Shown: one piece after another, positions 50,717 to 58,851 of the stretch
Layout: every line of letters begins with the position of its first letter
Numbering within the stretch: the stretch's first letter is position 1
DNA from: Fibrobacter sp. UWB15
GTDB lineage: Bacteria > Fibrobacterota > Fibrobacteria > Fibrobacterales > Fibrobacteraceae
Direction of reading: 5' to 3'
Assembly: GCF_900177705.1 (NCBI RefSeq)
Contig: NZ_FXBA01000001.1
Span: 620,001 to 684,000, forward strand
DNA length: 64,000 nucleotides
Notes under the pieces: generated by a model
What the model was told of the DNA's origin: nothing
The model's database searches: none
What the model saw: the letters and a program-made list of their open reading frames with translations, nothing else
Position numbers and translations under genes: made by a program

Positions 50717-51584
50717 TTCTTAACGCCTCCAAATACAGCAACGATTCCTTGGCCTCTTTCACGTCGTGCACGCGAATGCAGCTTGCGCCACCGAGTACGG
50801 CTACAATTCCTGCGGTTACTGTCGGAATCAGACGGTCGCTATTTTCGAGGCCGGGCATTTTACCAATATAGGACTTGCGAGAGGTTCCGATGAGAACGGG
50901 GTAGCCGTCTTTCAGGAATTCTTCGGTCGATTTCATCAAGTCGATGTTATCTTGTGCCGTTTTTCCGAATCCGATGCCCGGATCAATGCAAATCTTTTCG
51001 CGTTCGACGCCGAGGTCCAAAAGCTTTTTCACTTGCGACAAGAGTTCTTCGCGGACTTCCTGCACCACGTTCGTGTACGGTTTGAAGTCCTGCTGCATGG
51101 TGCCGAAGTTCCCGCGGATGTGGTTGAGTACTACGGCGGCCTTGGTATCTGCGACGGTCTGGAGCATGTTCGGGTCCATGGCGCAGGCGCTGATGTCGTT
51201 GATGATGTGCGCTCCGAGCTTCATTGTTTCGGCAGCAACCTTTGCTTTGACCGTATCGACCGAGATGTAGAATTCGCGTTCCTTGGCGAGTTTGGCGAGG
51301 CGTTCCACCACGGGGCACACGCGGTCCAGTTCTTCTTGCAGGCTGACTGGTGCGCTTCCCGGACGGCTGCTTTCGCCACCAATGTCCAAGATTTCGGCGC
51401 CTTGCTCCAGGAGCATCAGGGCGTGTTCGTAAGCGGCGTCAGGCTTGTTGTGCTTGCCACCGTCAAAAAAACTGTCCGGAGTCACATTCACGATACCCAT
51501 GATCAGCGGGGTTTTGCAAGGCTGAACCTTGTTCCCGATTTTCCATGGGAGAGAGCGGCTATGATCCAGAACTTCTTTGAACAT
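50703..51584 (-). CDS. folP: dihydropteroate synthase FolP
   Basis: A 293-residue TIM-barrel enzyme that couples p-aminobenzoate to the pterin for folate. Signatures: MGIVNVTPDSFFDGG, ILDIGGESSRPGSAPV, VDTVKAKVA, HIINDISAC, VLNHIRG and ICIDPGIGFGKT; the C-terminal IRVHDVKE is also typical. Its start overlaps the ftsH stop by one base, and its end overlaps cdaA, so all three are coupled. Confidence 0.96.
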   Translation of the reverse strand: MFKEVLDHSRSLPWKIGNKVQPCKTPLIMGIVNVTPDSFFDGGKHNKPDAAYEHALMLLEQGAEILDIGGESSRPGSAPVSLQEELDRVCPVVERLAKLAKEREFYISVDTVKAKVAAETMKLGAHIINDISACAMDPNMLQTVADTKAAVVLNHIRGNFGTMQQDFKPYTNVVQEVREELLSQVKKLLDLGVEREKICIDPGIGFGKTAQDNIDLMKSTEEFLKDGYPVLIGTSRKSYIGKMPGLENSDRLIPTVTAGIVAVLGGASCIRVHDVKEAKESLLYLEALRNDSV

Positions 51585-53725
51585 TACGAATTTTCCTGTT
51601 TTGCGTCTTCAGATGATTTCAGCGTTTCGGTATGGGCGTCATCGCTAGCCGGTGTGGTTCCGGAGGCGGGCGCGGGCTTGATTTCGGCTACGGGTGCATC
51701 AGTGACCGGTGCTACCGGCGGCTGTTTGCCCGGGTCAGGCGGCGGCGTATTTTCGCGCTTCTTCTTTTCTTCCATTTCTTCGAGCGCCTTGTATTGGCGG
51801 CTCTTCTTAGTGCCGGTCAGTTTTTCGCCGGCCATCACGCGGTCAATTTCTTCGCGGTCGAGCACTTCGAATTCAAACAGCGCTTCGGCGAGGTCGATAA
51901 GCTTGTCCTTGTTCTCTTCGATGAGTTTCTTGGCGGCCTGGTCCAGACGCTTGATGAGGTTGTTCACCGCGTTGTCGATCTTTTCGGCCATCATTTCGGA
52001 CATTTCCTTCGGCTTGCTAATTTCGCGGCCGAGGAACACTTCGCCGTCGGTGCGGCTGTAGCAGACCGGCCCGATTTCGTCGTCGAAACCCCATTCCGTC
52101 ACCATCTTGCGGGCAAGTTCGGTTGCGCGCTGAATGTCGTTGCTGGCTCCCGTGCTCTGGTGGTTGAAGAAGATGAGTTCGGCGAGGCGGCCAGACATCA
52201 TGATCATGATGCGTTCTTCGGCGTATTCGCGGCTGTAGCTCACCTGGTCGCGTTCGGGCAGACTCATGGTCACGCCGAGGGCGCGCCCGCGTGGAATGAT
52301 CGTAATCTTGTGGAGCGGGTCAGAATGCTTGCACAAGAGCGTCATCAAAGCGTGGCCTGCTTCGTGGTAAGCGGTGTGGCGTTTTTCTTCGTCGGTCATT
52401 AAGAGCGTGCGGCGCTCGGCACCCATGCTGAGCTTGTCGCGGGCTTCTTCAAAGTCGAGCATCGTGACTTTCTTGTTGTTGAAGCGTGCGGCAAGGAGGG
52501 CTGCTTCGTTCACCAGGTTTTCGAGGTCTGCGCCTGCAAGACCAGGAGTTCCCTTTGCGACAGCCTTCACGTCCACGTCGTCGGCCAGCGGCACCTTGCG
52601 CTTTTTCAGGTGCACCTTCAAGATTTCTTCGCGGCCCTTCAGGTCGGGGAGTCCCACCACAATCTGGCGGTCAAAGCGACCCGGGCGCAGCAATGCCTTG
52701 TCGAGCACATCCGGACGGTTCGTGGCGGCAATCAAAATCACGCCTTCGTTGGCGGTAAAGCCGTCCATTTCCACCAACAACTGGTTCAAGGTCTGTTCGC
52801 GTTCATCGTGACCGCCACCGAGACCAGCGCCACGCTGGCGACCCACGGCGTCGATTTCGTCGATGAACAGAATGCACGGGGCGTTCTTCTTGCCGGTTTC
52901 AAAGAGGTCGCGCACGCGGCTTGCGCCCACGCCCACGAACATTTCCACAAAGTCCGAACCGGACATGCTAAAGAACGGTACTCCTGCTTCGCCTGCAACT
53001 GCACGGGCCAAAAGCGTCTTACCGGTACCCGGAGGGCCAACCAGCAAAGCGCCCTTCGGAATGCGTCCGCCGAGGGCATCGAATTTCTTCGGGTCCTTCA
53101 GGAATTCCACGAGTTCCTGCAAGTCCTGCTTGGCTTCGTCGCAGCCGGCCACGTCGTTAAAGGTGGTCTTTTGCTTACCGTTCAACTGTTTTGCCTGGCT
53201 CTTGCCAAAGCTAAACGGACCCTTGCCGCCGCCACCCATCTGGCGGTTCATCATCAGGTAGAAGAATACAATCAGGAGAATCGCGGGCAGGAACGCGACA
53301 ATCGTATCGAGCCAGGTGCTGGATTCGTGAATGACCTTGACTTTGACGCCCTTGTACATTTCCCAGGCGGTAATTTGGTCGTTGCTGACTTCCAGCATGT
53401 GGCTACGGAAAGATTTCGTGTTGCCGTTGTCGGCCGATTTGGTGAAACGGGCGAGCGCGCTCTGGCTCTTTTTCGCTTCGGCCTTTTCTTCGGCACTCAT
53501 TTCACGCTTGCCTTCAATAATCACGCCATCGGGGGTCTTTTGCAAGGTGAGTTCGGTAATCACCTTGGTGGAGTCACCCATCATGGCCAAAAATTCGGTG
53601 CGCGTAATGTCCGATTCGCCATCTTTCCCGGCGAGCGGGAACATGACGAACAACAAAAGAATCATCACCAGTAAAATGATAAAGTTCTTGCTACGGTAGG
53701 GGGGAGTAGGTTTTCCTTGACTCAT
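51584..53725 (-). CDS. ftsH: ATP-dependent zinc metalloprotease FtsH
   Basis: A 713-residue membrane AAA protease. Two N-terminal membrane helices surround a periplasmic part; the AAA domain has [18 protein letters not shown], the pore motif region [15 protein letters not shown], Walker [15 protein letters not shown] and the SRH ([20 protein letters not shown] split by region). The zinc site HEAGH is present. The C-terminal tail is Pro/Ala/Glu-rich and ends with [17 protein letters not shown]. It follows tilS at 17 bases, the tilS-ftsH order seen in many bacteria. Confidence 0.97.
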   Translation of the reverse strand: MSQGKPTPPYRSKNFIILLVMILLLFVMFPLAGKDGESDITRTEFLAMMGDSTKVITELTLQKTPDGVIIEGKREMSAEEKAEAKKSQSALARFTKSADNGNTKSFRSHMLEVSNDQITAWEMYKGVKVKVIHESSTWLDTIVAFLPAILLIVFFYLMMNRQMGGGGKGPFSFGKSQAKQLNGKQKTTFNDVAGCDEAKQDLQELVEFLKDPKKFDALGGRIPKGALLVGPPGTGKTLLARAVAGEAGVPFFSMSGSDFVEMFVGVGASRVRDLFETGKKNAPCILFIDEIDAVGRQRGAGLGGGHDEREQTLNQLLVEMDGFTANEGVILIAATNRPDVLDKALLRPGRFDRQIVVGLPDLKGREEILKVHLKKRKVPLADDVDVKAVAKGTPGLAGADLENLVNEAALLAARFNNKKVTMLDFEEARDKLSMGAERRTLLMTDEEKRHTAYHEAGHALMTLLCKHSDPLHKITIIPRGRALGVTMSLPERDQVSYSREYAEERIMIMMSGRLAELIFFNHQSTGASNDIQRATELARKMVTEWGFDDEIGPVCYSRTDGEVFLGREISKPKEMSEMMAEKIDNAVNNLIKRLDQAAKKLIEENKDKLIDLAEALFEFEVLDREEIDRVMAGEKLTGTKKSRQYKALEEMEEKKKRENTPPPDPGKQPPVAPVTDAPVAEIKPAPASGTTPASDDAHTETLKSSEDAKQENS

Positions 53726-53742
53726 AAAATCCTTTTATACGT

Positions 53743-54993
53743 TCACTTGCAAGATACAAATTTTAGGGCTGCCTCAACGCTTTCAAATTCGCAAATCAAG
53801 ACGGTAGAGCCCTTTTTGACGATAGAACGCTTGCGGTAAGCGGCGCGTACGGGAATTTTAACATGGGCGGGCTCCGTTTGGCTGTAAAAGAAGCCAATCG
53901 GAAAGCGGAATCCCTGTTCCGAAAGCCATAAACGGAACAACTCGGAAAGGTCGGCACTGGAGTGGGCTAGCAAGATTTTGCGGAAAGCCTTCTGGTTCAA
54001 AGCGATGATGGTATGAGGTGTGAGGTCGGTCGCTTCGCTCCCTTTGAGGTGTGAGAATGGAGCCGTGTCACCCTGACCCTGAACTTGTTTCAGGGGAAGG
54101 GTCTCTTGAAACATCGCGTCGCATTCTTCAATTACTTTCGCATACGCCTTATCGGCAAGCCTGGCAACCTTGCAAAGCTGCATTGTTGCCCCTGGGTTGG
54201 TTTCTTCCAGGTGGGGGAGGTATTCGTGCCGCACCTTGTTCCGTGCAAATTTTACGTCGGAATTGCTCTCGTCTTCACACCACTCAAGATTATTTTCGCG
54301 AGCATACGCAAGAAGCTCCGCCCGAGTCGTGTTTAGCAAAGGACGGTAGATAAAATGTGTAATGTGTGGTGCGTAATGTGTAGTGATCTCTTTTTCATTC
54401 CACATTTCACACTCCACATCGAACAATTCTCTTGTTTCTTGGATTCCTCTGAGTCCCGCAAGCGTTGTTCCGCGACGGAGTCGCATGTACATGGTTTCCG
54501 CTTGGTCGCCTGCATGGTGCGCAGTGACGATGATGCCCTTATTGTCATCCCCGCGCAGGACGGGCGGACAGCACTTGGCAACTTGTTGCTTAGTGCGCAT
54601 GGTCCCCGTATGGGGAGGATCTCCTGTCTCGTTGAATACTTCTATCAGCGCCTTGTATCTTGCATCTCTCGCATTTTCTTCGAGCGAGCCTTCTGCATTT
54701 TTTAGCGCCTTGCCGTCCAGCTTCTTCAAGAAAAATGGAACGTTATACTTGCGGGCGAATGCTTCGACAAATTCAGCGTCGCGGTCCGCCGTTCCTTCTC
54801 GCAGCCCGTGATGCACATGTGCAATCCCCAGCCATTCGATGCCAAGCGCTTCGCGGTTAGCGATGAAATAATGCGCGAGGCAAATAGAATCCAGACCGCC
54901 CGAAACCGCAAGCAGCAGGCGCTTGAAACCAAGATGGTGGATATTATCTGCGATGGAATCTTTCAAAAGAAACCTTGAACCCTTTACTGTCAA
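53743..54993 (-). CDS. tilS: tRNA(Ile)-lysidine synthase TilS, carrying in-frame repeat inserts
   Basis: A 416-residue N-type ATPase that makes lysidine at C34 of tRNA-Ile2, letting it read AUA. The PP-loop SGGLDS, then HVHHGLREG and VTAHHAGDQAETMYMRLRRG, are clear. Three segments look foreign: between LIEVFN and IIVTAHH (54539-54631), between a RGIQETRE helix and the RPLLNTTR motif (54352-54420), and near the C-terminus (54010-54102). All are read in frame and match repeats elsewhere. The catalytic core is intact, so it is likely functional. The start is TTG 54993 (no ribosome site), inside a divergent promoter region. Confidence 0.9.
   Translation of the reverse strand: MTVKGSRFLLKDSIADNIHHLGFKRLLLAVSGGLDSICLAHYFIANREALGIEWLGIAHVHHGLREGTADRDAEFVEAFARKYNVPFFLKKLDGKALKNAEGSLEENARDARYKALIEVFNETGDPPHTGTMRTKQQVAKCCPPVLRGDDNKGIIVTAHHAGDQAETMYMRLRRGTTLAGLRGIQETRELFDVECEMWNEKEITTHYAPHITHFIYRPLLNTTRAELLAYARENNLEWCEDESNSDVKFARNKVRHEYLPHLEETNPGATMQLCKVARLADKAYAKVIEECDAMFQETLPLKQVQGQGDTAPFSHLKGSEATDLTPHTIIALNQKAFRKILLAHSSADLSELFRLWLSEQGFRFPIGFFYSQTEPAHVKIPVRAAYRKRSIVKKGSTVLICEFESVEAALKFVSCK
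54010..54102 (-). repeat. repeat inserts inside tilS, C-terminal site
   Basis: Two repeat types are adjacent: GAGGTGTGAG...TTGAGGTGTGAG around GGTCGCTTCGCTCC, and CCCTGAACTTG-TTTCAGGG with a preceding CACCCTGAC. The second matches the palindrome after ribD at 11052-11070. They encode LPLKQVQGQGD and SHLKGSEATDLTPH in TilS without breaking the frame. Confidence 0.75.
54352..54420 (-). repeat. repeat insert inside tilS, middle site
   Basis: The insert contains AATGTGTAATGTGTGG, GTAATGTGTAGTG and CATTTCACACTCCACATC, the same words as in the folC upstream array (32052-32151). In TilS it encodes DVECEMWNEKEITTHYAPH and HITHF residues just before the conserved RPLLNT segment. Confidence 0.75.
54539..54631 (-). 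repeat. repeat insert inside tilS, N-terminal site
   Basis: The insert combines TTGTCATCCCCGCGCAGGA with CTTGTTGCTTAGTGCGCA and the hairpin GGTCCCC-GTAT-GGGGA. The latter parts recur at 47503-47538. In TilS it adds residues such as HTGTMRTKQQVAKCC between a helix and the conserved VTAHH motif. Confidence 0.75.
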
Positions 54994-55011
54994 AAGATAA
55001 TAATTTATATT
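54983..55011 (+). promoter_or_regulatory. promoter of the small basic gene at 55032
   Basis: TTTACT (54983-54988) and TATATT (55006-55011) have a spacing of 17. The region also holds minus-strand AT-rich boxes that could drive tilS, so promoters overlap divergently. Confidence 0.55.
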
Positions 55012-55031
55012 TACCCATCAAGGAGGCCGTT

Positions 55032-55271
55032 ATGGCTAAAAATAAAGCGAAAGCGGCGGGCAAGGTTGCCGAAACCGCAAAAGAAAGCGCAAGGCTCAGA
55101 GCGATGCGCATAGACGGCTCCCAGAACGGAGCCACGTTACGGACAAGAATCGTCCGCGACAAGACAAAGTACAATAGGAATATCAAACACAAGAAATCCC
55201 TCGCCGATGCGGGGGATTTCCCTTTTATACAGGCAGTCGCAGGTTATTTGCCCGCTGCAATCTTGCCGTAA
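55032..55271 (+). CDS. small basic protein, candidate ArfA-like ribosome rescue factor
   Basis: A 79-residue ORF with a perfect AGGAGG site 5 bases before ATG. The N-terminus is a charged helix (AKNKAKAAGKVAETAKESAR); the middle reads ATLRTRIVRDKTKYNRNIKH, which by eye resembles the ArfA segment LFRQRV...KGSYMRKGKH. A 12-bp hairpin with T run (55193-55227) lies inside the reading frame from about codon 54, so transcripts ending there lack a stop codon. ArfA and BrfA genes of other bacteria use exactly this device. The similarity is weak and unconfirmed. Confidence 0.45.
   Translation: MAKNKAKAAGKVAETAKESARLRAMRIDGSQNGATLRTRIVRDKTKYNRNIKHKKSLADAGDFPFIQAVAGYLPAAILP
55193..55227 (+). terminator. 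intrinsic terminator inside the 55032 ORF
   Basis: GAAATCCCTCGC and GCGGGGGATTTC form a 12-bp stem (one G:T) around the loop CGAT, followed by CCCTTTT. It lies 44 bases before the ORF stop. It may also shape the 3' end of the convergent phosphatase message, but the T run is only on the plus strand. Confidence 0.7.
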
Positions 55272-56629
55272 AATTCCTTGACGTCTTCCCAGCGGTAATA
55301 CGGGGTGGCGGGGCAGTTCTTTACTGTTGCTGTATCGCATGTCACGGGCAGCTTTTGCTCGATTTCGTTGAGCATCACTTTCACCAAAATCGGGGTGCCC
55401 TTCTTGCTGGACTTATAGAATACGAACTGTACGTTGGCGGCCATCGGGCTGATTTCGTAGTCGCGCCAGACCTTGTGCAGGTTTTCCATGTCGGCAGTTT
55501 CGATGCCGGTGTTCTGCGTGCCGTTTTCTAGCTGTAAAAGCACTGCAAACGGGAAAATCACCGTATCGTGGCCGAAGCGGAGCGTCGCGGTGGTCTTTTT
55601 CGCGGGCTTCTTACCTGCGGTTTTGTCTGTTTTGGCTGTGTCTGCGGCGATTACTTTGTCTGCTTCGTCAAGCACATTTTTCAAGAGCGGGCGAGCGTTG
55701 TCGAGCCCCTGCTTCCTGGCGAATGGATTGTTGCCGAGAACGCTGTACCACCAGGCGTTCTGTGCATGCCAGCGAGCGGCAAGGTCTTCTTTGGTCCACA
55801 GGTCATCAAAGCTGAATTCGATTTCGGGGCTACCTTGCAGGCTGTTGCCGATTTCGTAAATCTTGCTGAAAAGGTCGCCTGCGTCTACATTCTTCTGGAT
55901 GTAGTTGGAATCATTGAAAATCGTGCGCATCATGCGAGTCGGATTCACGTGGCTGTAGAGCTTCTCGTTTTCTTTTTGCCATGCGGGTGTGTTCGATTCA
56001 CCGATGATTTTTCCGAAGTCGAGCGGGCTGATGAAGCTCATCAGGTACTTGCCCGATTCCTGGTGAATGTCGAGCTTGGGCTTCTGCGCGCGCAGTTCCT
56101 CGAGGAAAGCCGCCATGCTCACGACGCAGCGTACGCTGGTGCTGGCGTAGGCTTCTACATAGGCGTTGTTCTTGAACAGTTCGGGGAAGTTCTTCACCAT
56201 GCGCTTCGCGATTCCCTGGTGCTGTGCCACGCCGAGCTGGGTCAGGTCGCCAGCGCGCGGGGCGGCATATTCGTCCAGGAACTTGGCGCGTTCAAGCAGG
56301 CTCTTGCCGAGGTCGGTGAGCTTGCCTGCGGAATCGGCTTTTGCGAGTGTATTGTACAGCGCGTGGTAATGGTCGGCCGGCTGGTGGAATCGGCTGCCGT
56401 GCCTGCCGTAGTGGCTAATGTAGAATGGCTTGTAGCCTACGGGTGCCTTGGTGTACTTGGCCGTAGGAGTGGGGTAGGCGTAATAGTTGCTGCCCATCTG
56501 GCGGAAATTTTTGACGCTATCGGTTGCGTAAACGGGGTTTGTTTGAGTTTCTGCAAAAGAAAGGCTGGCAAAAACAATGAAGCTTGCCTGAATGGCTTTA
56601 AAAAAGGAAGATTTTCTTGACTTGGACAT
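55244..56629 (-). CDS. secreted histidine acid phosphatase (phytase/MINPP-like)
   Basis: A 461-residue phosphatase of the branch-2 histidine acid type. After a signal peptide (FIVFASLSFA), SHYGRHGSRF gives the catalytic RHG-x-R, and LRFGHDTVIFPF gives the C-terminal HD pair. Family members release phosphate from inositol phosphates or other esters outside the cell. ATG 56629 is preferred because the signal peptide follows at once; an upstream in-frame ATG at 56806 would add 59 basic, repeat-encoded residues. Three inverted repeats lie upstream, the first overlapping the start codon. Confidence 0.85.
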   Translation of the reverse strand: MSKSRKSSFFKAIQASFIVFASLSFAETQTNPVYATDSVKNFRQMGSNYYAYPTPTAKYTKAPVGYKPFYISHYGRHGSRFHQPADHYHALYNTLAKADSAGKLTDLGKSLLERAKFLDEYAAPRAGDLTQLGVAQHQGIAKRMVKNFPELFKNNAYVEAYASTSVRCVVSMAAFLEELRAQKPKLDIHQESGKYLMSFISPLDFGKIIGESNTPAWQKENEKLYSHVNPTRMMRTIFNDSNYIQKNVDAGDLFSKIYEIGNSLQGSPEIEFSFDDLWTKEDLAARWHAQNAWWYSVLGNNPFARKQGLDNARPLLKNVLDEADKVIAADTAKTDKTAGKKPAKKTTATLRFGHDTVIFPFAVLLQLENGTQNTGIETADMENLHKVWRDYEISPMAANVQFVFYKSSKKGTPILVKVMLNEIEQKLPVTCDTATVKNCPATPYYRWEDVKEFYGKIAAGK

Positions 56630-56661
56630 ATAAATTGAGCGAAAAGTGGTTTTTATATGCT
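56626..56661. promoter_or_regulatory. inverted repeat 1, CATATAAAT...TTTATATG
   Basis: ACATATAAATT (overlapping the phosphatase ATG) and TTTTTATATGCTT are inverted copies separated by about 15 bases. Its centre is about 84 bases from that of repeat 2. It may be an operator at the start codon. Confidence 0.6.
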
Positions 56662-56708
56662 TGTTGTTAATTTGTTTGTGACGAAAAACGTTTTCTAAAA
56701 AATAAAAA

Positions 56709-56746
56709 AGCATATAAATCTTTGGAAGCTTTTTTTTTATATGCTT
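56709..56746. promoter_or_regulatory. inverted repeat 2, AGCATATAAAT...TTTATATGCT
   Basis: AAGCATATAAATC and TTTTATATGCTT face each other over about 14 bases. Together with repeats 1 and 3 it is evenly spaced. The T run between the arms could also make it a weak hairpin in RNA. Confidence 0.65.
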
Positions 56747-56791
56747 CGTACTGTTTTGTTTGATTGAAAATGGGGCTGCGGTTCTGATTGC

Positions 56792-56830
56792 AGGCATATA
56801 AATCAACTCGTAGACCTGATTTATATGCCT
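56792..56830. promoter_or_regulatory. inverted repeat 3, AGGCATATAAATCA...TGATTTATATGCCT
   Basis: This is the best-preserved pair: 14 bases perfectly inverted around an 11-base spacer. It lies about 180 bases upstream of the phosphatase start. The remaining 56831-56901 shows CTTCAAAAAAGCC-type inverted words (GCCTTCAAAAAGCC / GCTTTTTTGAAGGC), a possible terminator for hisI. Confidence 0.7.
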
Positions 56831-56846
56831 AGGGACCCTAAAATGG

Positions 56847-56882
56847 CCTTCAAAAAGCCTTAAAGAAGCTTTTTTGAAGGCG
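56847..56882 (-). terminator. hairpin downstream of hisI
   Basis: GCCTTCAAAAAGCC and AGCTTTTTTGAAGGC form a long inverted pair directly after the hisI stop. On the minus strand it has T residues within the stem but no clean T run behind it. It is a likely 3' end. Confidence 0.5.
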
Positions 56883-56901
56883 TGAGGTCGTTAGGAGATA
56901 C

Positions 56902-57249
56902 TTACTCGCAGACTTTAAAGAAGCAGCTGCGGGCACCCGTGTGGCAAGCGACCTGCGGACCTTGCATGCGGACCTTGAAAAGCAAGGCATCGCTGTCGCA
57001 GTCGGCAGCCCATTCCACTACGGTCATCACGTTGCCGCTGGTGTCGCCCTTGTGCCAGTATTCCTTGCGGCTGCGGCTCCAGAACACCATCTCGCCGCAT
57101 TCGTGCGTGCGGCGGAGGGCTTCCTCGTTCATCCAGGCCATCATGAGTACGTCGCCCTTGTCGGCGTCCTGCACAATTGCCGGCGCAAGCTTAACGCCGT
57201 CCACTTCCACTTCGAATTTTATTTCTTTAATCAAATCTTTAAATTTCAT
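56902..57249 (-). CDS. hisI: phosphoribosyl-AMP cyclohydrolase HisI
   Basis: A 115-residue HisI, catalysing the third step of histidine synthesis. Motifs: [30 protein letters not shown], the zinc-binding [11 protein letters not shown] and [11 protein letters not shown] with the other cysteines. It is not fused to HisE. ATG 57249 matches the usual N-terminus (MKFKDLI); an upstream in-frame ATG at 57285 has no support. Other his genes are not adjacent. Upstream, 57320-57350 contains part of the TCCTGAGC repeat in reverse (CTCAGGATGACA). Confidence 0.93.
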   Translation of the reverse strand: MKFKDLIKEIKFEVEVDGVKLAPAIVQDADKGDVLMMAWMNEEALRRTHECGEMVFWSRSRKEYWHKGDTSGNVMTVVEWAADCDSDALLFKVRMQGPQVACHTGARSCFFKVCE

Positions 57250-57349
57250 AACTAGATCCTTTGACTCCACTTCGTTTCTACCCAAAGAGCATAATTCAAC
57301 TAGAGAACTAAAGTTCTAAGTTTCGTATAGCTCAGGATGACACAAAGGT

Positions 57350-58630
57350 CTATCCTCTCACCTGGCCGTTACCGCGGAGCACCCACTTGTAGGTGCAAAG
57401 GCTTTCCACGCCCATGGGGCCGCGGGCATGCAACTTGTCGGTAGAAATACCCACTTCGGCACCGAGGCCGTATTCGCCGCCGTCGGCGAAGCGGGTGCTC
57501 GCGTTCACCATCACGCTGCTGCTGTCCACGTTCGCGACAAAGTAGTCTTGAACAGAGGCGTCTTCGGCGACTACCGCTTCAGTGTGACGGCTGCTGTTCT
57601 TTTCGATGTGGTCGCAGGCTTCGGCCACGTTATCGACAAACTTGACGCTTGCCTTGAGGGCCAAGTATTCATGGTGGTAATTGCTGTCGTCGCCAATATC
57701 TTTGATACGGCTGTCGTGGCTTTGGGCATCGTGATTGCCGAAGAGTTCCACGCCACGGTCGGCGAGGCAGTCGAGCAACTTTTTCACGTTGGCTGCATCA
57801 ATGTGGCGGTCGATAATCACGCATTCCATGGCGTTGCACACGCCGGTGCGCTGCGTCTTGGCGTTAATCAGAATGTTCACCGCCTTGTCCATATCGGCGG
57901 ACTTGTCCACATACACGTGGCAGATGCCGTTGAAGTGCTTGATCACGGGAATCTTGCTCTGTTCCACCACGGCGCGAATCAGGCGTTCGCCACCGCGGGG
58001 AATCACTAGATCGATACAGTCGTTACGCTGCAAAAGCATGCCCACCAAGTCGTGGCTCGTTTCTGTCACGAGCTGCACGGCGTCTTCGTCAATGCCGTTT
58101 TCGGCGAGAGCTTCGTGGAAAATGCCCGCGAGGCACTTGGCGGAATTCAGTGATTCCTTACCGCCGCGCAGAATCACGGCATTGCCCGCCTTAAAGCAAA
58201 GGCATGCGCCGTCAATCGTCACATTCGGGCGGCTTTCAAAAATGAAAAACACGGAACCGATAGGTACTGCCACGCGGCTAATCTTGATGCCGTTCTTCAG
58301 TTCGCGACTTTCGAGCACCCGGTTCAGCGGGTCGGTAAAGGCGGCGATTTCTTCGGCGCCCTTGGCCATCGCTTCGATGCGGGCGTCGTTCAAAGTCAGA
58401 CGGTCCATCTTGGCGTCGTCGAGCTTTCCGGCAGCGGCTTCCAGGTCCAATTTGTTTGCAGCAAGGATTTCCGGCTTACGGTCGCGCAAAATTTGAGCGA
58501 CGCGGTTCAGCACGGCGCTACGCTTTTCACCCGGCAGGGTACGGAGCGTCTTGCTTGCCTTCTGGGCATTTTTGGCCAAAAGGTCGGAGTATTCTTCCAA
58601 GTTGGAATATTTCAAATTGGAGCAAGTCAT
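57350..58630 (-). CDS. proA: gamma-glutamyl phosphate reductase ProA
   Basis: A 426-residue NADPH-dependent enzyme of proline synthesis. Signatures are FIFESRPNVTIDGA, LRGGKESLNSAK, PRGGERLIRAVVE, HFNGICHVYVD, NAKTQRTGVCNAMEC (catalytic Cys), and the C-terminal FADGGEYGLGAEVGISTDKL plus ARGPMGVESL. ProB is not adjacent. An AT-rich leader with the palindrome at 58678-58694 lies upstream; AAAGGA lies before ATG. Confidence 0.96.
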   Translation of the reverse strand: MTCSNLKYSNLEEYSDLLAKNAQKASKTLRTLPGEKRSAVLNRVAQILRDRKPEILAANKLDLEAAAGKLDDAKMDRLTLNDARIEAMAKGAEEIAAFTDPLNRVLESRELKNGIKISRVAVPIGSVFFIFESRPNVTIDGACLCFKAGNAVILRGGKESLNSAKCLAGIFHEALAENGIDEDAVQLVTETSHDLVGMLLQRNDCIDLVIPRGGERLIRAVVEQSKIPVIKHFNGICHVYVDKSADMDKAVNILINAKTQRTGVCNAMECVIIDRHIDAANVKKLLDCLADRGVELFGNHDAQSHDSRIKDIGDDSNYHHEYLALKASVKFVDNVAEACDHIEKNSSRHTEAVVAEDASVQDYFVANVDSSSVMVNASTRFADGGEYGLGAEVGISTDKLHARGPMGVESLCTYKWVLRGNGQVRG

Positions 58631-58677
58631 AAGCCGTTTTTATCCTTTTTTGTGCAATCCATGTGGATGTATAAATT

Positions 58678-58694
58678 GTTTTACATTGTAAAAC
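58678..58694. promoter_or_regulatory. 17-bp palindrome between proA and a plus-strand RNA
   Basis: GTTTTACA-T-TGTAAAAC is a perfect inverted repeat in the divergent region. It lies about 50 bases upstream of proA and 35-50 bases upstream of the RNA start. It is a good candidate operator for one or both. Confidence 0.5.
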
Positions 58695-58724
58695 TTGATT
58701 TTCATCACATTGGAGTATAAGTTA

Positions 58725-58840
58725 GTATCGTACAGGTTTGTTTTTACCCGCGACGAGGGTTTATAGTCGCAAGGTATCGGACTTGGGTGTTTAGACTCGG
58801 TGCAATCCTTCTCTCTCGGGGAGCACCGAGTCCTTTTTTT
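58725..58840 (+). ncRNA. candidate small RNA with strong terminator
   Basis: About 110 bases on the plus strand have no ORF but a clear 3' end: GACTCGGTGC and GCACCGAGTC (10 bp) then C and seven T (58794-58840). A second hairpin GCGAC/GTCGC lies at 58750-58770. A TATAAG box (58716-58721) with TTGATT 15 bases before it may start it. No plus-strand gene is upstream that would need this terminator. I do not recognise a known RNA family. Confidence 0.5.
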
Positions 58841-58851
58841 GTTCGAATCTT

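Noticed and set aside
58794-58832. tracrRNA-like end (GCACCGAGTC next to GACTCGGTGC)
   Set aside because: The resemblance is limited to the terminator stem; there is no anti-repeat, array or cas9.
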